DNA from: a virus
DNA: 46,993 nt
Reading direction: 5' to 3' (one strand)
IMG/VR virus record: IMGVR_UViG_3300025785_000031
Location: 1-46,993 of that record
This document shows, piece after piece, positions 37,832 to 46,486 of the stretch. The notes below the pieces were generated by a model. That model saw only the letters and a program-made list of their open reading frames with translations. It had not been told where the DNA came from and made no database searches. How positions within the stretch are numbered: the first letter of the stretch is position 1; each line of letters begins with the position of its first letter. The translations under genes and the position numbers were made by a program.

Positions 37832-38670
37832 GTCCAAGTAATAGTGATTTGTCCGCCAGCGCCATTGCCGCCACCATATTGCGGAGTAGCGCCACCGCCA
37901 CCTGCTCCAATCGTATATGGAATTAATGTACCAGAAGTAATAGTACCATAGCTACTATAATATATATTAGCATATGCACCACTGCCTCCGCCACCACCCG
38001 CTGCTTGGTTTGGATTTTTACTTTGGTGATCACTGTAACCACCACCGCCACCACCTGCACCAGGTGTTCCACCATTACCACCATTTCCTTGATTGCCAGC
38101 AGAGCCACCACTTCCACCATTAGGTGATGATCCACCTGCGCCACCAGTGTTTCCGCCTGCATTTCCACTGCCGCCAGCATTTCCTATAGTTTTAGTAACT
38201 ACAGTTGCATTTGCTACTGTTCCACTAGCAGTACCACCGCTGCCACCAGCGCCACTTTGACTAGCATATCTTGATCCACCGATACCGCCAGTGCCACCAC
38301 CTACAGTTACTCCTAAAACTGTTGATTGGGTACCAGCAGAACCATCGTATTCTCCATCATGGTTACCTGCACCGCCGCCGCCGCCACCACCCCATATTTC
38401 AATTTTTAAAGTATGTCGATAAAGAGGAACAGTAAAGGTTCCACTTCCAACTGTAGTATAAGTTACGCTACCAGGTGTAGCAGGATCATTTGGTTGTTTG
38501 CCATAAAAATCGCTAAAGTGAATAGTGCCCGCACTAAAAGTTCCAGTTGTAAGATTACCACTATAATACCAAGTTTTTCCACGATAAACATTAAGATCAT
38601 CACCTAAATTAAAAGCATGATTTATATCGGCATCTAACCCTAATTTTCCACTCGCAGCTACTGTTCCCAT
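37828..38670 (-). CDS. Glycine-rich tail adhesin (intact)
   Basis: 280 aa. N-terminal attachment part NVYRGKTWYYSGNLTTG and IHFSDFYGKQPNDPATPG (residues 27-70), a strand-rich link TFTVPLYRHTLKIEIWG, then about 170 residues with many Gly-rich runs (GGGGGGG, GGSGNAGGN, GNGGNGGTPG) ending GGQITITWT. Gly-rich blocks that stack as polyglycine-II helices are known from T4-like gp38 adhesins, which sit at the fibre tip and choose the receptor; similarity here is in composition only. The pair at 38672 and 39043 is a split paralogue. Confidence 0.75.
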   Translation of the reverse strand: MGTVAASGKLGLDADINHAFNLGDDLNVYRGKTWYYSGNLTTGTFSAGTIHFSDFYGKQPNDPATPGSVTYTTVGSGTFTVPLYRHTLKIEIWGGGGGGGAGNHDGEYDGSAGTQSTVLGVTVGGGTGGIGGSRYASQSGAGGSGGTASGTVANATVVTKTIGNAGGSGNAGGNTGGAGGSSPNGGSGGSAGNQGNGGNGGTPGAGGGGGGYSDHQSKNPNQAAGGGGGSGAYANIYYSSYGTITSGTLIPYTIGAGGGGATPQYGGGNGAGGQITITWT

Positions 38671-38671
38671 T

Positions 38672-39025
38672 TTAACTCCAAGTTATCTTTATGCCGCCAG
38701 TGCTGCCTGAATTTCCACCACCGATTCCATTAGCACCTAAAATATAAGAAAGTGCGCTATTATATACAACTTGACCAGGACCATATGTAATTTTAATATA
38801 TGCACCGGCTCCGCCACTGCCACCAGTTGCGCTGCCGTATTGATTTGTTGCAGAAACACCACCGCCTCCGTAACCAACATTAGCATTAGTTGCACTATTA
38901 TTTTGTGCAGCGGAACCAGTTAAACCACTATTGCCATTTAAAAATATAAACGATGTTGGGTTCGCAATACTTGGCGTAGGATTTGAATTTATTGTTCCAC
39001 CGATACCGCCTGTTCCATCTGTCAT
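38672..39025 (-). CDS. Glycine-rich adhesin, C-terminal half of a split paralogue
   Basis: 117 aa. Begins MTDGTGGIGGTINSN and ends AYIKITYGPGQVV ... GGNSGSTGGIKITWS, matching the C-terminal part of the intact 280-aa adhesin (SGAYANIYY ... GGQITITWT). It lacks the N-terminal attachment region, which is encoded by the separate upstream ORF at 39043. It has its own AAAGGAAA ribosome site 8 nt before the ATG, so it is translated as a distinct chain. Both chains may assemble into one tip, or the gene may be decaying. Confidence 0.65.
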   Translation of the reverse strand: MTDGTGGIGGTINSNPTPSIANPTSFIFLNGNSGLTGSAAQNNSATNANVGYGGGGVSATNQYGSATGGSGGAGAYIKITYGPGQVVYNSALSYILGANGIGGGNSGSTGGIKITWS

Positions 39026-39042
39026 TTTATTTCCTTTAGAAG

Positions 39043-39633
39043 TTAAATGTGTCCGTAAGTTCCACCAGGACCAGGTCCAGCTTGATTAGCATCATTGTGC
39101 GTTTGACCATCATTGCCATAATATCCTCCGCCAAAACCACTATAATAACCACCACCAGTTGTATCTCTACCTCCACGTGATGAATCCACGACTGGTGGTG
39201 GAGGAGGGATAGGAATATTACCAGATTGTCCGCCGCTTCCACCGCCGACAATTACACCTAATATGCTACTATCGCCGCCATTACTGCCGTTACCGCCATT
39301 GCCGCCGCCGCCGCTTCCACCGCCGCCCCATACTTCTATAGTAATACTATTACGATAAAGCGGCGCAATAGTACTGCCGCTACCAACGGAATTAGAAAAA
39401 TATATTCCACTACTTGCAGGATCAGTTGCTCGTTTGCCATAAAAATCACTAATTCTTATTGAACTTACACCACTGGTAAAATAACCATAGGTTAAATTAC
39501 CATCATAGTACCATTTTACACCATGATACTTTGTTAAGTCTGTTCCTAAACCCCATTCTGCGTTGATTGATGCTAAATCAAGAGGACCGCTAAAAGGTAG
39601 TGCGCCGCCTGGCAAACCTGCTGTTGATGGCAT
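39043..39633 (-). CDS. Glycine-rich adhesin, N-terminal half of a split paralogue
   Basis: 196 aa. YHGVKWYYDGNLTYG and IRISDFYGKRATDPASSG, then TIAPLYRNSITIEVWGGGG, parallel the first 110 residues of the intact adhesin. Gly-rich and Pro-rich runs follow (PIPPPPPVV), and the chain stops at GPGGTYGHI before the C-terminal strand seen in the paralogue; that part is encoded by the next ORF (38672-39025), 17 nt away. It starts 2 nt after the stop of the S74 fibre gene. Confidence 0.65.
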   Translation of the reverse strand: MPSTAGLPGGALPFSGPLDLASINAEWGLGTDLTKYHGVKWYYDGNLTYGYFTSGVSSIRISDFYGKRATDPASSGIYFSNSVGSGSTIAPLYRNSITIEVWGGGGSGGGGNGGNGSNGGDSSILGVIVGGGSGGQSGNIPIPPPPPVVDSSRGGRDTTGGGYYSGFGGGYYGNDGQTHNDANQAGPGPGGTYGHI

Positions 39634-39635
39634 GA

Positions 39636-41507
39636 TTAACTACCCCGTGCTTTTAATGCCTCTACTTCTGCACTCAATTCTTTAATTGCTTCAATAAGTA
39701 GCGGAACAAGTTTATCATATTGAACGGTTAAGTAATTTTGTCCGCTTACACTTGTTCCATTCTCTGCAATATCAAATGGTGCAGCTTTAATAACTTGTGG
39801 AGCAACTGCTTGAACTTCCTGTGCTAACACACCAATATGTTCGTTATTATCGCCAACTCCTAACTCAAAAGCTAGTTCGTTTGGTTTGTAAGTAACACCA
39901 CGAATAGACTTGACTTTTTCAAGTGCATTTGGTATAGTAACAATATCTGTTTTTAATCGTGCATCTGAATAATAAGCAACAATATCTTGTGTGGCTAATA
40001 GACCGCCAGTAATACTAACATTTGCTCCATCAAAACGAACACTACTATTTGCTGCAATAGAACTAGCACCACTATAGATGCCAAAATAACCACTAGTTCC
40101 ACTTGTTCCAATTGGATTTGGAACCCATGTTAGGTTACTACTGCCATCTGTTTGTAAAATATAGGTAGAAGAACCACCACTAATCTTTACGTTGCCAACG
40201 TTTCCTAATGTCACAGGATAAGTTGATGTTGGATTAAATGTTACGCTACCACTATTAAATGTTGCACCACCACTAACAAATGTTACTGCACCAGTAAGAG
40301 CAGTAGTACCGCTAACAGCCAAGCTAGATAGCGTACCGAGTGCTGTAATATTGGTTTGTGTTGGTGTTGTAATAGTTCCTACTAGTGATGTACCAACATT
40401 TCCAATGACGCTAGCATTGAGAGTATTTGTATAAACGTTTCCAACAGTAATAAGATTCCCAACAACAACATTCCCACTAAATTTGTTTATTGAACCGCCA
40501 ACATTAAGGTTTGCACCAATACCAACACCGCCAACAACTTGGAAGGCACCAGTAGTTGTACTTGTACTATCATTGGTACCACTTACTATGCTTGTTTCTG
40601 TGCTTGTTGTTATATCTAAGTTACCAAGAATAAACAAATTTCCATTAACTCTAACGTCAGCATTTGCAAGAATATCTAAAGCAGCAGTTGCTGTACCACC
40701 TGGTTTTGCATAAAAACTCATAGTACCATTGCTTAAGTTATTATTAATCTGAACCTGATTACTCTGCGCACTTAAAGAAAGCTGCTGTGATGTTCCGATA
40801 GTAACACCAGAATTATTAACAACACTTAATGTACCAACTGTACTTGTATTTTGATCGGCTCGCATAAAACTAGCAGCAGTAACACCACCGAGAGCAGCAC
40901 TGTCACTTGCCTGACCAACAAATTTATTATTGCTTACAAAACTAGTGCTGGCAAGATTAAGACCAGGACTGATAGAACTAAAACCAGTAATACCAACATT
41001 TGGCACAAAATATGCATCTTTGCTTAAAATAACATAACGATAATTATTAAGTTTCATACTAATAACGCTATGTGGATTTGTTCCTGTATCGTAAAGAGTT
41101 TCGCTTACTACTTGACCAGAACCACCAATAGGTCCAACTGGAACCCAACCAGTACCGCTATAACAATTTAATACATTGTTAATATTATCCCACCATAAAT
41201 CACCAGTTACTGCATTAAGTGGTTGCGTTGAACTGTTTGTAGCACTAGAAATATTCTTAAAAAACGTACCGTTATATACTTTAAGAACTGCATTTTTAGT
41301 ATCATACCAAACTTGACCTGCAATTGGATTTGTTGGCTGTGTGCTATTAGCAAAGCTTTCCAACATATTGAGAAAATTTTGATCAAGATATTGACCATAA
41401 TTTGGTGTATTTTTACCAACCAAGGTGATGCTAGTACTTTTATCTGTATAGCCGTCAGCAATTACGATTGGGTTGGTTCCATTTGCATGGTTAATAGTAT
41501 AAGACAT
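39636..41507 (-). CDS. Tail fibre with S74 endosialidase-type chaperone domain
   Basis: 623 aa. N-terminal region with repeated GQVWYDTKNAVLKVYNG and GDLWWDNINNVLNCY modules (residues 60-125), an Asn/Thr-rich shaft, and a C-terminal Peptidase_S74 domain of about 110 residues: YYSDARLKTDI (self-cleavage site before the Ser, with the Lys a few residues later), IRGVTYKPNE, HIGVLAQEVQAVAPQVI and YDKLVPLLIEAIKEL. The domain folds the trimer and then cuts itself off. A perfect TATAAATA lies 20 nt upstream, with AGGAGC as ribosome site. Confidence 0.88.
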   Translation of the reverse strand: MSYTINHANGTNPIVIADGYTDKSTSITLVGKNTPNYGQYLDQNFLNMLESFANSTQPTNPIAGQVWYDTKNAVLKVYNGTFFKNISSATNSSTQPLNAVTGDLWWDNINNVLNCYSGTGWVPVGPIGGSGQVVSETLYDTGTNPHSVISMKLNNYRYVILSKDAYFVPNVGITGFSSISPGLNLASTSFVSNNKFVGQASDSAALGGVTAASFMRADQNTSTVGTLSVVNNSGVTIGTSQQLSLSAQSNQVQINNNLSNGTMSFYAKPGGTATAALDILANADVRVNGNLFILGNLDITTSTETSIVSGTNDSTSTTTGAFQVVGGVGIGANLNVGGSINKFSGNVVVGNLITVGNVYTNTLNASVIGNVGTSLVGTITTPTQTNITALGTLSSLAVSGTTALTGAVTFVSGGATFNSGSVTFNPTSTYPVTLGNVGNVKISGGSSTYILQTDGSSNLTWVPNPIGTSGTSGYFGIYSGASSIAANSSVRFDGANVSITGGLLATQDIVAYYSDARLKTDIVTIPNALEKVKSIRGVTYKPNELAFELGVGDNNEHIGVLAQEVQAVAPQVIKAAPFDIAENGTSVSGQNYLTVQYDKLVPLLIEAIKELSAEVEALKARGS

Positions 41508-41527
41508 AAAAGCGGCTCCTGTAAGGA

Positions 41528-41535
41528 TATTTATA
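41528..41535 (-). promoter_or_regulatory. Late-type promoter motif TATAAATA
   Basis: Exact T4-type late consensus TATAAATA on the minus strand, 20 nt upstream of the ATG at 41507. Confidence 0.65.
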
Positions 41536-41554
41536 CTACTATATGTATATATTA

Positions 41555-43729
41555 TCAGACAGGAATATAACTAGCACTTACCTTGATATTATTGCCACTA
41601 CTAGTGGTAGTTGCCCACAGAGAAACGTTACTACTATAGATATTTGCGCTTAAAGTAAAGAGTGCGCTACCTATGTTTGCATTTGCACCTACAAAAATAT
41701 TTGCTATAGTGCCATTATGAATTACTAATGCTTCTGCTGTTTGGAACGAACTACTATTATAATTTTCACAACTTACGATATACTTTGCAGTACGATATTG
41801 AGTCGGACTAAAACTATTAATTAAAGCAGTGGTTGAATTAACTGCAGTATTTGCAACATTTGCTACTAGTGGAACACTTGTTTGTATCTTTAAACTATCT
41901 ACAGTTAATGTAGTTAAACCATCATTAATAAATTGACTAGTAGATAAACCATTAATATAAACTGTTTGAATTATAGCATTGGCATTAACAATAGAACTAA
42001 TTGTCGTTGTTGGAACATATTGGCGAACTTCGATAACATCAGTTGAAAGTGGTGCTTCGGAAAATGTTATAACATTACCACTAACTGTATAACTTGTTGT
42101 CGGCAATTGTATAACACCATTGATACTAACAAGTGTTCCAGTTGTAGTATTATTTTGACTTAAAGTAAAGTTGTATGTATTTCCATCTGCATTACTAAAA
42201 ACATCACTAACAACTGCAGTTGTTCCACCTTCAATACCGACTGCTTCCCATTTTACACCAGTATAAACTTCCATATAACCATATGAAGTATTCCAACGTA
42301 CCATCCCATTTGACGGATTAGCTGGATAATTTGAGCTACTTCCAACAGGAAGTAGTAGTGCAGAATTACTGTTGATAGCAACAATACCACTACCAGTTGG
42401 ATTTATATTAATATTTCCGTTTGCACCCAACGCTGTTATATTATTAGTAAAGATATTTGCATTTATGTTTCCGCCATATACTGGCAAATAACTTGCGACA
42501 TTAGCATTACTATAACTTGTTACGCCCGTTAAGTGACTGCCATCGCCATAGAAACTATTTGCATAAAGGTTTCCACCTACGCTAGCGCCACCTAATACCT
42601 GAAGTGCGCCACTTGTTATATTGTTTGCAGCGGTTGTGCTACTGATAACAAAACTATTTGTATTTGCTCTCATGCGAGCAAATTCATTCGCAGTGGTTGT
42701 TCCAGCAAGTGAAAATACAATATCATTTAAAGTAGTAGTACTTAAAATTAGATTACCACCGCCAGTTACAGTATTACCAGCAACATAAAGATAACCATCA
42801 TTTGGCATTGTTAAGCTAAACGCAGGTTGATTATACCCACTACTATTAATACCCATGTCAATATAGGTATCATTTTGATTTCCATTGTTTGCAGTTGCTA
42901 CATAATCAGTAGATGCTTGAGCACCGCTATTACTGTTTTGCGCATTCACTTGAGCAAAATTATTAATATTTCCACTGATTTGAACAACTGTATTTGCTAG
43001 CGGAGTAAATCCAGTAACGCCAGCATACAATGCATTCATACCAGTGCCAGCAGCACCATAGAATATACCACCCTGAGAATATACATTTGCGATAATGTTA
43101 TTAACATTGCCAATGACTGTTAAATTTCCACTAACAGTTAGATTGTTTGCGACACCAGTGTTTGCAACAAATGTTGTTAAACCTGTTTGACCAGTATATC
43201 TTGCTCCACTAACAAATATACTTTTACCAGTGAAGGATACTGCTAAACCGTTAGCATAATATGGTAAGTTAGTATCTGGAAAGTTAAGAACACCACTACT
43301 ATAATCAAAATACCAAGAGTCATTATTACCACTACCATCAGCAAATAATTGATAACCTACAGTTTGTGGGTTAGTTGTTCCACTTTCAACAACATATACT
43401 TTTGCCTGATAGGTTGAACCGAAACTTGGATCAATCCAGTTTGTTAAGCCAGTTAGCCAAGTGCGGTTTGCAGTAGAGGTTCCATCTACTGTTGCTTTAA
43501 CAGTATCGCTTAGGGCATCACTATAAACTGTAATTACACTGCTATTTGCATTAGGTATTACTGTTGGTATTGAATTACTTTGTTGCCAAATATAATCACC
43601 ACGAGTAATAAGTGGGCTTGGAATACTTTCGTTCGCAGGACTTTTTGCAGTAGCCGTATCGGTTTTGGATAGGGTATATCCAACTTTCTTAAAGAGATAA
43701 TCTACTTTCTGTGTATCTGAAATAGCCAT
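41555..43729 (-). CDS. Tail-fibre-like structural protein (724 aa)
   Basis: N-terminal part DTQKVDYLFKKVGYTLSKTD and DYIWQQSNSIP resembles the start of many T4-like marine phage virion proteins. Middle: the shared 150-aa module MNALYAG ... ANTNSFVISS (DNA about 42590-43041). C-terminal third: PVGSSSNYPANPSNGMVRWNT then GNTYNFTLSQNNTTTGTLVSI, modules repeated in the giant fibre and in the protein at 45753. No enzymatic motif. Its ATG overlaps the stop of the next gene upstream by one base (TAATG at 43729). Confidence 0.72.
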   Translation of the reverse strand: MAISDTQKVDYLFKKVGYTLSKTDTATAKSPANESIPSPLITRGDYIWQQSNSIPTVIPNANSSVITVYSDALSDTVKATVDGTSTANRTWLTGLTNWIDPSFGSTYQAKVYVVESGTTNPQTVGYQLFADGSGNNDSWYFDYSSGVLNFPDTNLPYYANGLAVSFTGKSIFVSGARYTGQTGLTTFVANTGVANNLTVSGNLTVIGNVNNIIANVYSQGGIFYGAAGTGMNALYAGVTGFTPLANTVVQISGNINNFAQVNAQNSNSGAQASTDYVATANNGNQNDTYIDMGINSSGYNQPAFSLTMPNDGYLYVAGNTVTGGGNLILSTTTLNDIVFSLAGTTTANEFARMRANTNSFVISSTTAANNITSGALQVLGGASVGGNLYANSFYGDGSHLTGVTSYSNANVASYLPVYGGNINANIFTNNITALGANGNININPTGSGIVAINSNSALLLPVGSSSNYPANPSNGMVRWNTSYGYMEVYTGVKWEAVGIEGGTTAVVSDVFSNADGNTYNFTLSQNNTTTGTLVSINGVIQLPTTSYTVSGNVITFSEAPLSTDVIEVRQYVPTTTISSIVNANAIIQTVYINGLSTSQFINDGLTTLTVDSLKIQTSVPLVANVANTAVNSTTALINSFSPTQYRTAKYIVSCENYNSSSFQTAEALVIHNGTIANIFVGANANIGSALFTLSANIYSSNVSLWATTTSSGNNIKVSASYIPV

Positions 43730-45720
43730 TAGTGTGACGCTGCTCCTATAGTAAGAGCAGTTACGGTTTGACCGCTTGTTAATTTGACACGAATATAAAT
43801 TTCGTTACCAGTACTATTACTGCTTGTTTCTGTACCAAATGTTGCAGTTACTGCCTTATTTGATACTGCACTGTTTAATGTTGCAGTACCGCCAGTACTT
43901 GCTCCGTTTGTGCCATTACCACCCGCACCTGTATTTGCACCAGGTTTACCAGCACCACCGTAAGCTGTGCTTAAATCTAACCAACCATTTAATGTGCTTG
44001 TGCTATCTAATGAAGAACCAGGCAATGCAACCCAAAGACCTGCAATAGTTCCGCTATAAACAACATCAAATTTGCTTAATCCAGATTTAGCAAACTTAAA
44101 TGTAAAATATTGGCTAGACCCTTGGCTACTTAAATTAGGTCCAACTGGTTGATAACCCGTACTATAATTTGTTTGGTCAAATTTAAGAACAGCCGCAACA
44201 ACTGTTGCATCGTAGGTATAAAACGGTCCAGTTTGACTGTTAAATGCCGCTTCACTACCAGTATAAACAGGCGTATCCGTAGAACCAGGATTTGTAATAC
44301 GAAATGTGTTTGGGTTTCCAGTTATGTTATTTGTTAAACTTGTTTCTTCAATCTGAGTAGTAGTTCCAGTCTTATAAAGAACTGTTACACCAGGAGAGAA
44401 TAATGCTGGCGAACTGCTGTAACTGTTAAAGGCGGTTAAACTTGGTCCGCCAGTGCTATAACCAAAACCAGTGATTCCACTTGCAGTTGTAGTAAAATAT
44501 GCGCTACCGCTACTAACATAAGAATTTCGAACAAGTGGAGTTGTAACTCCTGCTTGCGTATAAGTTACACTGCTTGGTGTGGCAATTGCACCACCAGAAC
44601 TACCAATAATAAATGTATCACTAGTATAGTAAGTATCACCACTAAGTTTTGCAATATTTGCAGCTAAACGCCACACAGAACTGCTATTCAAATGCGGAAC
44701 TGTAGAACTAAATGTTGCACTATTTGTTGTGAGTGCAATACTACTATTACTCCAAGTAGGTGAGCCAGGATTGTTAATATCATAATACCAACTTACAGCA
44801 TTGGTATTTGCACCAGCCGTATCAGTTAGATAGACTTGATTCCAACCAGCAACAGCATTAGCACCACTTCCTTGAGCACTGAAACTACTCCAGAATCCAG
44901 TAGCACTGCCGCTAATTAAACCATAATCTTGGTTTGAAGTAACAATCAAATGACCATATGTGCCATTGTTATTATTACCAGGCGTCATGATATGATAACC
45001 TGTTGTTACACCATTAACAATAACCTGAAGATTTCCACTATCACCTGGTCCTTCACGAGTGAAAGTATTCGTAGTCATTGTGGCAGCACGAATACCATTA
45101 GAGAAACTTGTGCCACCAGAAATACTTAAATTTCCCCATCCACTATTATCAGTTTGTGTAAAGTTACACATACGACCTAGAGTAGATAAACCACTTAAAC
45201 TTAATGCACCGCCATTTGGAAAATTACCAGGTGATGGAGGAACAAGTTTGCCCAATACTTGGTTGAGTTTTGCGATGCCATCTGTGACATAAGTTGTGGT
45301 TGTTAATGTAACTGCATTACTTACTAATTGTCCAGTACTATTTGCACCAAGTTGTATTAGGTTACCAACTAAATCAGCACCAATTGTACTATCAACATAA
45401 TATTTTGTAGCCACATCATTTGTATAGATTGGTGTTGCGACATTACCAATACGCTGATTGCTTGCATCAATATTACCAGCATAGGAATATAAAAATAAAT
45501 TACCACTTGTAGCGGCAACAGTATTATTGCTTATGAAAACATTGCCTAGCGTAGTTGTGCCATTTACAGAAAAAGTATTGCCTGGTGTATTGTTAAGAAT
45601 ACCAACACGACGATTATTGGTATCATAATACATCAAATTGCCATCGATAATCAAATCCACGTTAAAACGCAGAAGATTATCCTTTAGCATATTTCCGCCG
45701 ATTTTACCGATTACCGCCAT
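43729..45720 (-). CDS. Virion structural protein (663 aa)
   Basis: Begins MAVIGKIGGNMLKDNLLRFNVDLII with RRVGILNNTPGNTFSVNG, an N-terminal module typical of marine T4-like structural proteins (from memory). The remainder is Ser/Thr/Asn/Gly-rich beta sequence with a Gly-rich stretch near the end (GGAGKPGANTGAGGNG). No cleavage or lectin domain recognised. CTAAATA lies 18 nt upstream. Confidence 0.7.
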   Translation of the reverse strand: MAVIGKIGGNMLKDNLLRFNVDLIIDGNLMYYDTNNRRVGILNNTPGNTFSVNGTTTLGNVFISNNTVAATSGNLFLYSYAGNIDASNQRIGNVATPIYTNDVATKYYVDSTIGADLVGNLIQLGANSTGQLVSNAVTLTTTTYVTDGIAKLNQVLGKLVPPSPGNFPNGGALSLSGLSTLGRMCNFTQTDNSGWGNLSISGGTSFSNGIRAATMTTNTFTREGPGDSGNLQVIVNGVTTGYHIMTPGNNNNGTYGHLIVTSNQDYGLISGSATGFWSSFSAQGSGANAVAGWNQVYLTDTAGANTNAVSWYYDINNPGSPTWSNSSIALTTNSATFSSTVPHLNSSSVWRLAANIAKLSGDTYYTSDTFIIGSSGGAIATPSSVTYTQAGVTTPLVRNSYVSSGSAYFTTTASGITGFGYSTGGPSLTAFNSYSSSPALFSPGVTVLYKTGTTTQIEETSLTNNITGNPNTFRITNPGSTDTPVYTGSEAAFNSQTGPFYTYDATVVAAVLKFDQTNYSTGYQPVGPNLSSQGSSQYFTFKFAKSGLSKFDVVYSGTIAGLWVALPGSSLDSTSTLNGWLDLSTAYGGAGKPGANTGAGGNGTNGASTGGTATLNSAVSNKAVTATFGTETSSNSTGNEIYIRVKLTSGQTVTALTIGAASH

Positions 45721-45738
45721 TTATGATACCTTATAAGA

Positions 45739-45745
45739 TATTTAG
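45739..45745 (-). promoter_or_regulatory. Late-type promoter motif CTAAATA
   Basis: CTAAATA on the minus strand, 18 nt upstream of the ATG at 45720. Confidence 0.55.
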
Positions 45746-45752
45746 GTATAAA

Positions 45753-46160
45753 TTAATTAGCGTCGGTTGAATTAAACTTGTGGAAAACAACAACACTATA
45801 AGTTGCTGGCGGAGGATTAGCAAAAGTAATGTTAGCACCACTTAACGTAAATGCATCGCCTGGATTTTGCTGTACGTTGCCAACAAATACAAGAATACTA
45901 TTTTGGTCTGGTGGAGTATAACTTAGTGTATAACTTGTAGTTACACCATCACCAGTGAATGAATCTTTATAAATGGTAACATTACCAAGAATAGCAATAC
46001 TTTGCCATGCATTATAATAGATTTCAAAACGTTGTGTATCAGTATTAAAACGAATCTGCCCATTTACAGGTACGGATGGACGATCACTTGTTGCGCCAAC
46101 TGGCAATCTAATTGCAGTGCTGCCTGTTTGCAAACTTGCATTTTTAAGTAAACGTGCCAT
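45753..46160 (-). CDS. Small two-module virion protein (135 aa)
   Basis: Consists of exactly the two modules found near the C-termini of the fibres at 30538 and 41555: LPVGATSDRPSVPVNGQIRF ... FEIYYNAWQSI and DSFTGDGVTTSYTLSYTPP to PATYSVVVFHKF. It may be the free-standing form from which those fibre ends derive, or a decoration protein. ATG overlaps the upstream stop (TAATG at 46160). Confidence 0.7.
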   Translation of the reverse strand: MARLLKNASLQTGSTAIRLPVGATSDRPSVPVNGQIRFNTDTQRFEIYYNAWQSIAILGNVTIYKDSFTGDGVTTSYTLSYTPPDQNSILVFVGNVQQNPGDAFTLSGANITFANPPPATYSVVVFHKFNSTDAN

Positions 46161-46477
46161 TAGAGTGAAATATATCCTACGGTTGCGGTAAGAGATGGAC
46201 TTGCATTGCTATTAGCATAAAGAGCATCGCCATTATTAAGAATAATTTTTTCACTACTCACAACAAGTGTGTCACTTGTAGTGATTGCATAATTTGAATA
46301 AATTTGATTATATGTCTGTGCGCCTACACCACTCTGACTGCTAGGAACAATATAAAGATTAACAGTTTTTGTTGAACCACTTATATTGCAGAAATAAAGG
46401 AGAGTAACAACAGTCTGTCCAGTACTGGTATATATTGGGGTTGCTGTTGTAGTCAAGTTTGCATTTAAGATTGCCAT
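46160..46477 (-). CDS. Small virion-like protein (105 aa)
   Basis: Beta-rich, with a TVVTLLYFCNISGSTKTVNLYIVP core and KIILNNGDALYA near the end, resembling small structural proteins that form adaptor or fibre-base folds. GGAAAT precedes the ATG. Lies between the partial fibre gene upstream and the two-module protein downstream. No known family assigned. Confidence 0.65.
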   Translation of the reverse strand: MAILNANLTTTATPIYTSTGQTVVTLLYFCNISGSTKTVNLYIVPSSQSGVGAQTYNQIYSNYAITTSDTLVVSSEKIILNNGDALYANSNASPSLTATVGYISL

Positions 46478-46486
46478 TTTATTTCC

